Notes under the pieces: model-generated
Database searches by the model: none
Told to the model about the DNA's origin: nothing
The model's input: the letters and a program-made list of their open reading frames with translations, nothing else
Assembly (NCBI GenBank): GCA_020633075.1
Contig: JACKEI010000008.1
Span: 1 to 64,000, forward strand
Direction of reading: 5' to 3'
Length of the DNA stretch: 64,000 nt
From: Sandaracinaceae bacterium
GTDB taxonomy: Bacteria > Myxococcota_A > Polyangia > Polyangiales > Houyiibacteriaceae
Translations under genes and position numbers: made by a program
Shown here: in pieces, positions 36,246 to 44,522 of the stretch
Position numbering within the stretch: position 1 is the stretch's first letter
Layout: every line of letters starts with the position of its first letter

Positions 36246-38171
36246 TCAGTGCCCTCCTCGGGGGCGTCGCGCGCCACGACGACCGGCGGCGCCCCGCTCG
36301 GTCTCACGCGCAGGTTCGGTTCGGGGTACGCTGCCCGCCAGGTACTCCTGCAGGATGCGCGTCGCGATGGGCGCGGCGTTACGGCCACCGGCGCCGCCGT
36401 GCTCGACCAACACCACGATGGCCACTTGCGGGTCGTCCGAGGGCGCGAAGCCCGCAAACCACGCGTGCGACTGCCGGAAGTACGCAGCTCGGCGCGCGTC
36501 GCCAGAGCGCTGACTCCCTGGCGCGACCTCGGCCGTGCCGGTCTTGCCGCTGATGGACACGCCGCCCGCGATCATGGCGCTGAACGCGGTTCCGTCGTCC
36601 TCGTTGACGACGCCCCGCAAGGCGTCGGCGTTGAACGCGAGGTGCTCGGGGTCGATGCCCAGCCGGCGGCGCACGTGCGGCTCCGGCTCTTCGACGACCG
36701 CGCCATCGGGTGTCTCGATACGCTCGATGAGCTGCGGGGCGTAGAGCACGCCGCCGTTGGCCAGCGCCGCGTAGGCCAGCGCCAGCTGCAGCAGCGTGAC
36801 GCGCGTGTTGCCCTGACCGATGGCCGTGTTGAGCGTGTAACCGACGCGGAACTGCCCGTAGTGCTCCTCGTACCACTCGCGCGACGCCAGGAAGCCGCGC
36901 GCCTCGCTGTTGATGCCGATGCCGGTGCGCTCCGCGAGCCCGAAGTCACGCGCGTAGCGGTTGAGGCGGTCGAGACCCACGCGCTCTGCGAGGGCCCAGA
37001 AGTACACGTTGCACGACCGCACGAGCGCCGTGCGCATGTCCACGTCTTCGTGACGCGCCGTACACCGCATGCGCTGACGACCGATGGTGAGAGAGCCCTC
37101 ACAGAACACGCGCTCCCGCGGGTCCATGGCCCCCTCTTGCAGCGCGGACAGCGCGCTGAAGGGCTTGAAGGTCGAGCCCGGAAAGAAGGTGTCGTAGATG
37201 GTCTTGTCGATCAGCGGCCGGTGCGGGTTCTGGACGAGCTCGTCATAGCGCTCTTGCGACATGCGCCCGGTGAGCTCGTTCAAGTCGTAGGCGGGCTTGG
37301 AGTACAGCGCCCGGATGCGGCCCGTGTGCACGTCCACCACCACGACGCCGCCCGATGGATGCCCCTGGAACGCGCGCTGGGCCATGCGCATGAGCTCCAT
37401 GTCGAGCGTGAGCACCACGTCGTGGCCGGGGACCGCGGGCCGGTGCATCTCGCCCTCGATGGGCGGCGCCTCTTGCTCCGTGAGGCGCCGGCCGCGCGCG
37501 TTGACCATGACGTGACGGAAGCCACGGCGCCCACGCAGCACGCTCTCGAGGCTGCGCTCGATCCCCATGCGGCCCAGGCGGTCGCCCGCGCGGTAGTAGT
37601 TCTGGTCGGCCAGGCGCTCGAGGTCCTCGGCGCTGACCTCGTTCAAGTAGCCCACCGTGTGCGCGCCCAGCGCGCCAAAGGCGTACTGCCGCACGGGCCC
37701 GGCCACCACGTCGATGCCCGGCAGGTCGGGGCTGTGCTCCTCGAGCGCGGCCACCTGGTCGCGTGTGACGTCCGCGAAGGCCCGGATCTGATGTGAGCGC
37801 CGACGCACGTCCACCGTGTCGATGCGGCGTCGAAAGGCCTGCGCGTCCTCGGCGGTGAGGCCCATCAGGTTCGCGGTGAGCTCGATCTGCTCCGGCGAGA
37901 GCAGCGAGGGCGTGGCGTAGACCGTGTACGAGGCGCGGTTGGTCGCGATGGTCTGCCCGCGCGTGTCCCGGATGATCCCGCGGGTAGCCCTCTCCGTGAG
38001 CGTCTTGGTGATGTTGTCACGCGCGGCGCCGATCCACTGGTCCGCCTGGACCACTTGCAGCGTCAGCATGCGCGCCATCAGCGCGCCGTAGGCGAGCACC
38101 GCCACCAGCGCGAACCACTTGTAGCGCTTGCGGAACTCGCCGACCTCGCGGCGCTGGGACAGCATGATCAT
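36246..38171 (-). CDS. mrdA: Penicillin-binding protein 2 (elongation transpeptidase)
   Basis: This class B PBP cross-links peptidoglycan during cell elongation. The 641-residue protein has one N-terminal membrane helix (FALVAVLAYGALMARML), a dimerisation/pedestal region, and the transpeptidase triad: Ser333-TFK336, SCN at 386-388, and KTG at 543-545. Cys357, Cys370 and His374 could form the zinc site known in E. coli PBP2. The C-terminus is an Arg/Gly-rich tail. The ATG at 38171 overlaps the mreD stop (ATGA); rodA starts one base after its stop, so synthesis of the SEDS/PBP pair is tightly coupled. Confidence 0.95.
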   Translation of the reverse strand: MIMLSQRREVGEFRKRYKWFALVAVLAYGALMARMLTLQVVQADQWIGAARDNITKTLTERATRGIIRDTRGQTIATNRASYTVYATPSLLSPEQIELTANLMGLTAEDAQAFRRRIDTVDVRRRSHQIRAFADVTRDQVAALEEHSPDLPGIDVVAGPVRQYAFGALGAHTVGYLNEVSAEDLERLADQNYYRAGDRLGRMGIERSLESVLRGRRGFRHVMVNARGRRLTEQEAPPIEGEMHRPAVPGHDVVLTLDMELMRMAQRAFQGHPSGGVVVVDVHTGRIRALYSKPAYDLNELTGRMSQERYDELVQNPHRPLIDKTIYDTFFPGSTFKPFSALSALQEGAMDPRERVFCEGSLTIGRQRMRCTARHEDVDMRTALVRSCNVYFWALAERVGLDRLNRYARDFGLAERTGIGINSEARGFLASREWYEEHYGQFRVGYTLNTAIGQGNTRVTLLQLALAYAALANGGVLYAPQLIERIETPDGAVVEEPEPHVRRRLGIDPEHLAFNADALRGVVNEDDGTAFSAMIAGGVSISGKTGTAEVAPGSQRSGDARRAAYFRQSHAWFAGFAPSDDPQVAIVVLVEHGGAGGRNAAPIATRILQEYLAGSVPRTEPARETERGAAGRRGARRPRGGH

Positions 38172-38707
38172 GCGCTGGCCGACTCCCGACGACCCGTGGC
38201 GGTGTCCTCGATGGCGCGCATGCTGGCGAACACGAGCGGAGACACGACGGCCGTCATGGCGGCGGTGGCCAGCGTGCTGAAGAGCAACAAGCGCGAGCCG
38301 CCGTCGACCGCGAACGGCGCCTCCGCCTCGAAGACGGAGCGCACGCCGGTGGTGGCGAGACCGAACAAGGCGGAGGCCACGAAGGTGAGGCCCACCTGGA
38401 ACCACGGCCCGCGGAGGAAGACGCGCAGCCCCATGCCGCGCACGATGAGGTACGTGGCGACGGTGAGGAAGGTGTGGACGCTCATGGGCAGCCCACAGAA
38501 GTGGTCGCTCAGGTAGCCGATCACGAAGGCGATGATGGCGCCGCGCAGCAGCTTCACATCCGGGGAGACCCCGACGAAGATGGCGATGGGCAAGACCAGC
38601 TGAGGCGTGAAGGGACCGAGGGCCACCGCGCGCCACACGACCGAGCGGAGCAGGAGCAGCACGAAGCCCAGCGCCACGATCAGGACGCTGCGGGCGAGGA
38701 CACTCAT
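38168..38707 (-). CDS. mreD: Rod-shape determining protein MreD
   Basis: The 179-residue protein is almost entirely hydrophobic with five or six transmembrane segments (LIVALGFVLLLLRSVVW, LVLPIAIFVGV, IIAFVIGYLSDHFCGLP), as in MreD. Its place between mreC and mrdA confirms the call, since MreD sequence itself is poorly conserved. The start ATG lies ten bases after the mreC stop; a longer frame upstream is inside mreC. It is thought to link MreC to the inner-membrane synthases. Confidence 0.9.
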   Translation of the reverse strand: MSVLARSVLIVALGFVLLLLRSVVWRAVALGPFTPQLVLPIAIFVGVSPDVKLLRGAIIAFVIGYLSDHFCGLPMSVHTFLTVATYLIVRGMGLRVFLRGPWFQVGLTFVASALFGLATTGVRSVFEAEAPFAVDGGSRLLLFSTLATAAMTAVVSPLVFASMRAIEDTATGRRESASA

Positions 38708-38717
38708 CGCCGTCCCC

Positions 38718-39611
38718 TCATCGCCGCCCCTCGAGCTCGACCTCGGGCACGTCCGCAGAGCGCTCGTCGGCCGTCTGTTCGCGGGAGCCGCTGGTGAGGA
38801 TGAGCACCTCCTCCAGCGAGGAGAAGTCCACCGAGGGCGTGACCTCCGCCTGCTGATAGAGGCCGAACTCGCGGCGCGTGACGGAGGTGACGCGGCCGAC
38901 CAGGATGCTGGCGGGGAACCGGTGCCCCAAGCCGCTGGTGTACACGTCGTCACCCACGCGGATCTCGTCGGTGCGCTCCAGGTACTCGATGCGGGCCGCG
39001 TAGCGGTTGCGCTCGCCGGTGCCGCGCAACATGCCGCGGGTCCCGGTGCGCGGGATGATGATGTCCACGGCGCTCTGCTGGTCCACCGTCAGGCGTACGT
39101 CCGCGCGGTGACCGGTCAGGCGGGAGACCTGGCCGACCAGCCCCTCGGAGGACACCACCGGCATACCCACGCGCACGCGGTCCCGCTCGCCGCGGTCCAC
39201 CACCAAGCGCACGACGCGAAAGTACTCTGATGTGTCTTTGCCGATGACCTGCGCGCTCACCGAGTCACCTCCGATGCGGGTGCGCAGCTCCAGCAGCTGC
39301 CGCAGACGCTCGTTCTCGTGACCCAACAGCCGGAGCTGGCGGTTTTCTTCCCTGTAGCGCGCGTTGTCGAGGCGCAGGCGCTCGTTCTCGCGCCCCACGT
39401 CCACCAGGTAGAAGTACTCCTGGATCACGGCGCCGACGGCATCCGCCGCGCTGACGCCCGCCTGCTGCAGCGTACCGCTCAGCTCGATGATGACCTTGTC
39501 GACCCCGTTGACCTTCGACGGGTCCTTCAAGTTGGCTTGCAGGACGAGGAACGGGAGGATCAACAGCGCAATGGAGATCACCGCATCTCGAAACCGCCGA
39601 AGTGTATTCAT
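38718..39611 (-). CDS. mreC: Rod-shape determining protein MreC
   Basis: This 297-residue periplasmic scaffold of the elongasome has an N-terminal membrane anchor (ISIALLILPFLVLQA), then a coiled coil (residues 72-110, rich in Glu/Arg/Leu heptads). A C-terminal beta domain follows with the family motif VGMPVVSSEGLVGQV and DDVYTSGLGHRFPASILVGRV. An acidic tail follows. It lies 58 bases downstream of mreB and ten upstream of mreD. Confidence 0.95.
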   Translation of the reverse strand: MNTLRRFRDAVISIALLILPFLVLQANLKDPSKVNGVDKVIIELSGTLQQAGVSAADAVGAVIQEYFYLVDVGRENERLRLDNARYREENRQLRLLGHENERLRQLLELRTRIGGDSVSAQVIGKDTSEYFRVVRLVVDRGERDRVRVGMPVVSSEGLVGQVSRLTGHRADVRLTVDQQSAVDIIIPRTGTRGMLRGTGERNRYAARIEYLERTDEIRVGDDVYTSGLGHRFPASILVGRVTSVTRREFGLYQQAEVTPSVDFSSLEEVLILTSGSREQTADERSADVPEVELEGRR

Positions 39612-39669
39612 GCGCCCTTCGGATCCCAGTCAGGAGCCCCGCCATCGCGTGAGCGAGCGAGGGCAGCGG

Positions 39670-40704
39670 CTATTGGATCGTCACTTCCTTGAGCAGCCGC
39701 GGATGATCGAGGACCTTCCCCGAACCCAGCACGACAGCGCTGATCGGATCGTCGGCGACCATCACGGGAAGGCCTGTCTCCTCACGGAGCAGGACGTCGA
39801 GGTTGCGCAGCAGCGCGCCGCCGCCTGTGAGGACGATGCCCTTGTCGACGATGTCGGCGGAGAGCTCGGGGGGGGTGCGCTCGAGAGCGGTCATGACCGC
39901 CTCGACGATGGCGTTGATCGGCTCGCTGAGTGCGTCACGGATCTCGTCGCCGTTGACCACGACCGTCTTGGGTACGCCGGCCACCAGGTCGCGCCCCTTG
40001 ACCTCCATGGTGAGCGTCTCTTCGCCGGCGTGGGCGTTGCCGATGGTGCACTTCACGCGCTCTGCGGTCTGCTCGCCGATCAGCAGGTTGTACTTGCGCT
40101 TCATGTAGGCGACGATCGCGTCGTCCATCTTGTCACCGCCCACACGCACGGACTGCGAGTACACGATGCCGGCGAGCGAGATGACGGCCACCTCGGTGGT
40201 GCCGCCGCCGATGTCCACGACCATGTTGCCGCTGGGCTCCGTGATGGGCAGCCCTGCTCCGATGGCGGCCGCCATGGGCTCCTCGATCAGGTAGACCTCT
40301 CGGGCGCGGGCCCCCTCGGCCGCCTCTTTGACGGCGCGCTTCTCCACCTCGGTGATGCCGAAAGGCACGCAGATGATGATGCGCGGACGGACCAAGGTGC
40401 TGCGGTTGTGCGCCTTGTTGATGAAGTAGCGCAGCATCGCCTCGGTGATCTCGAAGTCGGCGATGACACCATCACGAAGGGGGCGCACGGCGACGACCGA
40501 GCCCGGCGTCCGTCCCAGCATTTCCTTGGCCGCCTTGCCGACCTCGAGCACCTTCTTGCCGCCGCGAGGATCACGCTGTACCGCCACGACGGACGGCTCA
40601 CAGCTCACGATGCCCCGGCCCTTGACGTAAATCAGGGTGGTGGCGGTGCCAAGGTCAATGGCGAGGTCGTTGGAGAAGAGTCCGTAGAGCCAGTCGAATA
40701 GCAT
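39670..40704 (-). CDS. mreB: Rod-shape determining actin homologue MreB
   Basis: MreB filaments position the wall-elongation machinery beneath the membrane. The 344-residue protein shows the actin-fold signatures: phosphate-1 loop DLGTATTLIYVKGRGIV, IICVPFGITEVEKRAV, the MVVDIGGGTTEVAVISL phosphate-2 motif, an E(R)VKCTIGNA segment, and GIVLTGGGALLRNLD. The N-terminus MLFDWLYGLFSNDLAID has the membrane-binding amphipathic helix. It is first in the cell-shape operon, preceded by the longest non-coding stretch of the window. Confidence 0.97.
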   Translation of the reverse strand: MLFDWLYGLFSNDLAIDLGTATTLIYVKGRGIVSCEPSVVAVQRDPRGGKKVLEVGKAAKEMLGRTPGSVVAVRPLRDGVIADFEITEAMLRYFINKAHNRSTLVRPRIIICVPFGITEVEKRAVKEAAEGARAREVYLIEEPMAAAIGAGLPITEPSGNMVVDIGGGTTEVAVISLAGIVYSQSVRVGGDKMDDAIVAYMKRKYNLLIGEQTAERVKCTIGNAHAGEETLTMEVKGRDLVAGVPKTVVVNGDEIRDALSEPINAIVEAVMTALERTPPELSADIVDKGIVLTGGGALLRNLDVLLREETGLPVMVADDPISAVVLGSGKVLDHPRLLKEVTIQ

Positions 40705-40863
40705 CGGGACGAACCTGCGAGCATGAGCGCTCGCTCAGAGGAGGGGACGAGGGGAGTGAAAGACCGGGGACTGCGGCAAGGGTGGGGTCAAGCCGACCTG
40801 AGGTCGACTCCAACCCGTCTCGCGCGTTCTTTCATCCGCGAACACGGGAGATTGGTCTTAACA

Positions 40864-40881
40864 GATCGGCTGGGGCCGATC
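40864..40881. promoter_or_regulatory. Perfect 7-bp inverted repeat in the mreB leader
   Basis: GATCGGC (40864-40870) and GCCGATC (40875-40881) flank TGGG. The site lies about 160 bases before the mreB start and could be an operator or an RNA hairpin in the leader. No T-run follows in either direction. Confidence 0.4.
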
Positions 40882-40918
40882 AAGGAGCCGAGGGGGGAGG
40901 ACAAGCGCCGAGGACCGT

Positions 40919-40940
40919 GGGTGTCGGCTACCCGACACCC
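40919..40940. promoter_or_regulatory. Perfect 9-bp inverted repeat in the mreB/sigma intergenic region
   Basis: GGGTGTCGG (40919-40927) pairs with CCGACACCC (40932-40940) around a CTAC loop. Read as RNA on either strand it is a strong hairpin, but no U-rich tail follows. The flank on its right is unusually AT-rich for this genome, suggesting a control region rather than a terminator. Confidence 0.45.
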
Positions 40941-41124
40941 CAAATAACGCAATTTTCGCGTATCGAGAGCCAGGGGACGCGAAGCAGCAATGATACCGGA
41001 GGTCCGCGCTCGGGTGCGAATATGTAGCATGAAGACCTCTATGTAGGGTCGCGTCGACTGAGCACCACCGGCATAGTGAGAGTCCAAACCCAAGGATGCT
41101 GGAGCTGATGGTTCGTATAGCCGT

Positions 41125-41847
41125 ATGACGTCCCGAGACGAACAGCGCCCCGGGGCCGGGGCCGAGGCCCGCGGCCGAGAGGCAGCGGAGCTTGTGGCGG
41201 CGGCCCAGAAAGGCGACCAGCGCGCCTTCGAGGCGCTGGTGGTGCGCTACCGCCCGCGCATCTACGCGCTGGCGCTGCACCTCACGGGGAGCCCCTCCGA
41301 CGCGGACGACATCACCCAGGACGCGTTCTTGCGGGCCTACGCACGGCTCGCGGAGTTCGAGGGCCGCAGTCAGTTCTTCACGTGGCTCTACCGCATCGCC
41401 TTGCACCGCGCCCTGAACATCAAGCGCAACCGGGGACGGCGCCCGACCACCCCGCTCGACGACCCGCGCATCACGGCGGCCATCGCCGTGGACGCCGCCG
41501 GAGACCCGGCGCGCACCCTCGAGCTGCAAGAGTCGTACGGCCAGCTCCTGGCGGCGTTCGACCGCCTGAGCCCCACGCTGCGCACCACCGTCGTGCTGAC
41601 CACCCTGCAGGGCCTCAACTACAGCGAGGCCGCCGTGGTGTTGGACACCACGGAGGGGACCATCGCGTGGCGCGTGCACGAGGCGCGCAAGAAGCTGCGG
41701 GAAGAGATGAACCGGCTGCAGAAGGACCCCACTCCCGTGGAGATCAAGCGGCGCGCCCGACGCATCAGCCACATGCGCGACAAGCCGGAGATGTGGGCCA
41801 CCGCCATCGGTCAGCTGCTGGGTGACGGCGGCGGTCGCGTCGCGTAG
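41125..41847 (+). CDS. ECF-type RNA polymerase sigma factor (RpoE-like)
   Basis: The 240-residue protein has sigma region 2 (DADDITQDAFLRAYARL, FFTWLYRIALHRALNIKR) and region 4 (LSPTLRTTVVLTTLQGLNYSEAA plus a helix-turn-helix ending TIAWRVHEARKKL). About 40 extra residues at the C-terminus carry a basic patch (EIKRRARRISHMRDK), not part of the sigma core. No anti-sigma factor is adjacent, which leaves its control open; the tail may replace it. An HD hydrolase gene follows after nine bases. Confidence 0.92.
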   Translation: MTSRDEQRPGAGAEARGREAAELVAAAQKGDQRAFEALVVRYRPRIYALALHLTGSPSDADDITQDAFLRAYARLAEFEGRSQFFTWLYRIALHRALNIKRNRGRRPTTPLDDPRITAAIAVDAAGDPARTLELQESYGQLLAAFDRLSPTLRTTVVLTTLQGLNYSEAAVVLDTTEGTIAWRVHEARKKLREEMNRLQKDPTPVEIKRRARRISHMRDKPEMWATAIGQLLGDGGGRVA

Positions 41848-41856
41848 CGTCCGGGC

Positions 41857-42555
41857 ATGCCCCAGCCCCCTGTGACCCGCGCTGCGCTGTTGGAGCGCAT
41901 CGCGGCCGATCCGGCCCTCGAGACGATCCTGACGCGCGTGCGTCCACGCCTCGAAGGCGACCCAGGCCACGACATCGAGCACGCGCTGCGCGTGGCGCGC
42001 ACTGGTCTCCAGCTCGCGGGCCCCGAGGCCGACGGGCGGGAGATGATCGCGGCCGCGCTGCTGCACGACGTGGTCAACCTGCCCAAGGACCACCCCGACC
42101 GCGCGCGCGCGAGTGAGCAGAGCGAGGTCGTAGCCGTCGCATGGCTGCGCGAGCTGGGCTTCGACGACGACGCCGCCGTGCGCGTGGGGGCCGCAGTGCG
42201 CACGCACAGCTGGAGCCGCGGCGAGGCGCCTACCTCACCGCTGGGCGCGGCGCTCCAAGACGCAGACCGGCTCGAGGCGTTGGGAGTGATTGGCGTCTTC
42301 CGCACCATCTCGACGGGCGCGCAGATGGGAGCGGAGTACTTCGACGCGGAAGACCCGTGGGCTGCCGCGCGAGACCTGGACGACAAGCGCTACAGCGTGG
42401 ACCACTTCTTCACGAAGCTGTTCGCGCTGGCCGGCACCATGCGCACCGAAGCGGGGCGCGCCGAGGCCGAGCGCCGCACCCACGTCATGCGCGCGCTGCT
42501 CGTCGAGCTGGGAACGGAGCTGGGTGTGCCCCTCCCAGACCACGGCGTCCCGTGA
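41857..42555 (+). CDS. HD-domain phosphohydrolase
   Basis: The 232-residue protein is a compact HD-superfamily metal hydrolase. The ligand set is His/Asp in GHDIEHALRV, the HD doublet in AALLHDVVN, and Asp in LQDADRLEALG. Size and motif spacing resemble YedJ/YpgQ-type nucleotide pyrophosphatases or phosphatases. It is likely co-transcribed with the sigma factor (nine-base gap). The substrate is not evident; a RelA/SpoT-type (p)ppGpp role is not supported because the flanking domains are missing. Confidence 0.88.
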   Translation: MPQPPVTRAALLERIAADPALETILTRVRPRLEGDPGHDIEHALRVARTGLQLAGPEADGREMIAAALLHDVVNLPKDHPDRARASEQSEVVAVAWLRELGFDDDAAVRVGAAVRTHSWSRGEAPTSPLGAALQDADRLEALGVIGVFRTISTGAQMGAEYFDAEDPWAAARDLDDKRYSVDHFFTKLFALAGTMRTEAGRAEAERRTHVMRALLVELGTELGVPLPDHGVP

Positions 42556-42655
42556 GCGGCCCCTAATCCCCGCTCTTGCTGCCGCAACGTTCGGCTGCGA
42601 GATGGTCGCGAGCGTCACGCTCAGGGGAGTGGATGGGGACAGGTTCCCCGAACGG

Positions 42656-44401
42656 CTACGGTGCACAGACCACGGGGCGCTGCCCGCGGTAGTCCACACG
42701 CAGGTGCGCAGGGTCGAAGAGCGCCGGGTCGCGTCCGTCGACGCGGCCCCCACGCTGCTCCAGCAGCTCGGCGATGCGGTCCCGCATGGGCGGCCCGGCC
42801 TCGATGGCGATGGCCCCCTCGGCGCGCAGCCGCCCAAAGGCGTGACGGTCGCCCGTGGCCAGGAAGTCGTTGGTGACCATCTGCAGGACGCGCTCGTCGG
42901 GCACGGGCCGTCCGTGAGCGTCCTCGAGCGTGACCACCAGGTGCCCACCGTCGCAGCGCGCGCGCACACGCATCCCGCTCAGCAACAACAGCCCGTTGTC
43001 GAGGCTCAGGTTGGACTCGTACATCTCTCGCACTTCCCGCGCGGTCAGCCGCACCAGGGCGAAGCGGTTGTCGAAGGGGATGGCCTCGTAGAGTGCCCCG
43101 TAAGTGAGCGGCCCGGCGGGGATGGCGTGGCGCACGCCGCCGGCGTTGAGCACGGCGAGATCCGCACCCGGGTAGAGCGCCAGCATCAGGTCGGTGAGCA
43201 GGTTCCCGAGCGGCCCCTCGTCGCGGTGGCGGCGCTCGAGGGGCACGGGCACGTCCACACCCAGCGGCCGGGCGCGTAGTGCCTCCGCGCGCGCCAAGGC
43301 GTCTTCGGTAGCGGCGACCACCGCAGGGTCTGGCAGCACAGGCGCGCCCTCGTACTCGCCCGCGTCGCAGTCGCCGAGGGTGCCGTGGTCGTTCTCGCAA
43401 ACGAAGCGCGGCGCGTGCAGGTGCACCTCCGGCCGTTGCCCCACCTGGCCCCCGACCGCGATGTCGGCCCGACCGAAGGCCGCCCCGTTGGCGTAGCTCT
43501 CGATGATGGGTACGCCGTTCACGACGTGCGCGACGCCAGCGTGCGAGTGACCAGCGACCACGAGGTCCACCACGCCGGGCCCCAGCTCGCGGGCGAAGGC
43601 GAAGATCTCCTCACCTTGGTCGCACATGCTGAGGTCGTGCGGGTTCTCGAAGGCGCCGCAGCGCCCGCCCGCGTGCACCGCCAGCAGCACCACCTGGGCG
43701 CCTGCCGCGCGCAGCTGCTGGGCGGCCTCACGCACCGCGGGCACCAGCGGCGTCACCTGCAGGTCGCGCACGTTGTCGGCCAAGGTGGACTCGAGGGCCT
43801 CGGCCGTGGTGCCTCCGATCACGCCCACGCGAACGCCCGCGGTCCGCGCCGCGTCCAGCATGACGAAGGGGCGCACGCCGGCCCAGTCGAGCGCGCGTCC
43901 GTCCCGATAGCGCAGGTTGGAGACCAAGAGGGGAAAGCGCATCTCGGCCACGCGCGCCAGCAGCGCGCCGCGTGGGTCTTGATCCGGGCTCGAGGGCGTG
44001 GCGTCGGGGCCCACCGGGCCGTAGTCGAACTCGTGGTTGCCCAGCGCCGCGGCGTCGTAGCGCAAGGCGTTGAAGGCGGCGACCATGGGCGCCCCCTCCG
44101 CCATGTTGGACTCGAGCGTGCCCTGGAAGATGTCCCCCGCGTCCAGCAGCACCACGGCGCCCCCGTCACGCGCGCGAGCGCTCCGCAGGTTGTTCACGTA
44201 GCCGCCGATGAGGGCCATGCGCCCCACCCGCCCGTGGACGTCGTTGGTGCCCACCACGCTCAGCGTGACCTCACGCTGCGGCAGGAGCGGATGGTGGGCA
44301 CCTCCCTGCGCAGAGCCGCCCGCCTTGCACCCCGCGCCGAGCGCACCAGCGAGGGCGACCGAGCAGAACAGGAAACCGAGGGCGTGGTGCGGCGCGCGCA
44401 T
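42656..44401 (-). CDS. 5'-nucleotidase/UshA-family lipoprotein
   Basis: The 581-residue exported metallophosphoesterase probably scavenges extracellular nucleotides or related phosphodiesters. The signal ends GALGAGC (lipoprotein Cys25). Metal-binding motifs are NDVHG, LLDAGDIFQG, ALGNHEFDYG, AVHAGG and VAGHSHAG. The C-terminal nucleotide-binding domain has NAGGVRHAIPAG and an IPFDNRFALV segment. The start is chosen at the signal peptide; the longer frame upstream covers the ferrochelatase gene. It converges on the HD gene across a 100-base gap. Confidence 0.92.
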   Translation of the reverse strand: MRAPHHALGFLFCSVALAGALGAGCKAGGSAQGGAHHPLLPQREVTLSVVGTNDVHGRVGRMALIGGYVNNLRSARARDGGAVVLLDAGDIFQGTLESNMAEGAPMVAAFNALRYDAAALGNHEFDYGPVGPDATPSSPDQDPRGALLARVAEMRFPLLVSNLRYRDGRALDWAGVRPFVMLDAARTAGVRVGVIGGTTAEALESTLADNVRDLQVTPLVPAVREAAQQLRAAGAQVVLLAVHAGGRCGAFENPHDLSMCDQGEEIFAFARELGPGVVDLVVAGHSHAGVAHVVNGVPIIESYANGAAFGRADIAVGGQVGQRPEVHLHAPRFVCENDHGTLGDCDAGEYEGAPVLPDPAVVAATEDALARAEALRARPLGVDVPVPLERRHRDEGPLGNLLTDLMLALYPGADLAVLNAGGVRHAIPAGPLTYGALYEAIPFDNRFALVRLTAREVREMYESNLSLDNGLLLLSGMRVRARCDGGHLVVTLEDAHGRPVPDERVLQMVTNDFLATGDRHAFGRLRAEGAIAIEAGPPMRDRIAELLEQRGGRVDGRDPALFDPAHLRVDYRGQRPVVCAP

Positions 44402-44495
44402 GCGGCCCGATGGTAGCAGGTGGCGCAGGCACCGCCGCCCGCTCTCCGCGAGACGGGCGCGCCCCAGCCTGCCGCTGAGTGGCCCGAACAGCCGC

Positions 44496-44512
44496 AAAGC
44501 CCCGAGCGGGGC
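44496..44512 (-). terminator. Likely intrinsic terminator after hemH
   Basis: On the minus strand GCCCC/GGGGC forms a tight GC hairpin (44499-44512) followed by TTT. It lies ten bases beyond the hemH stop, the expected position for the end of the tetR-holB-hemH transcript. The T-run is short. Confidence 0.4.
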
Positions 44513-44522
44513 AGCGGCCGGC

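Larger units (their letters stand above)
40705..41124. other. 420-base intergenic region between mreB and the sigma factor gene
   Basis: This divergent control region is the only gap above 300 bases. It holds two perfect inverted repeats (listed separately), an AT-richer patch around 40940-40960 and, at its right end, a ten-codon frame overlapping the sigma factor start. No conserved coding sequence or known riboswitch was recognised. Promoters for both directions must lie here, but I could not define a convincing -35/-10 pair. Confidence 0.7.
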
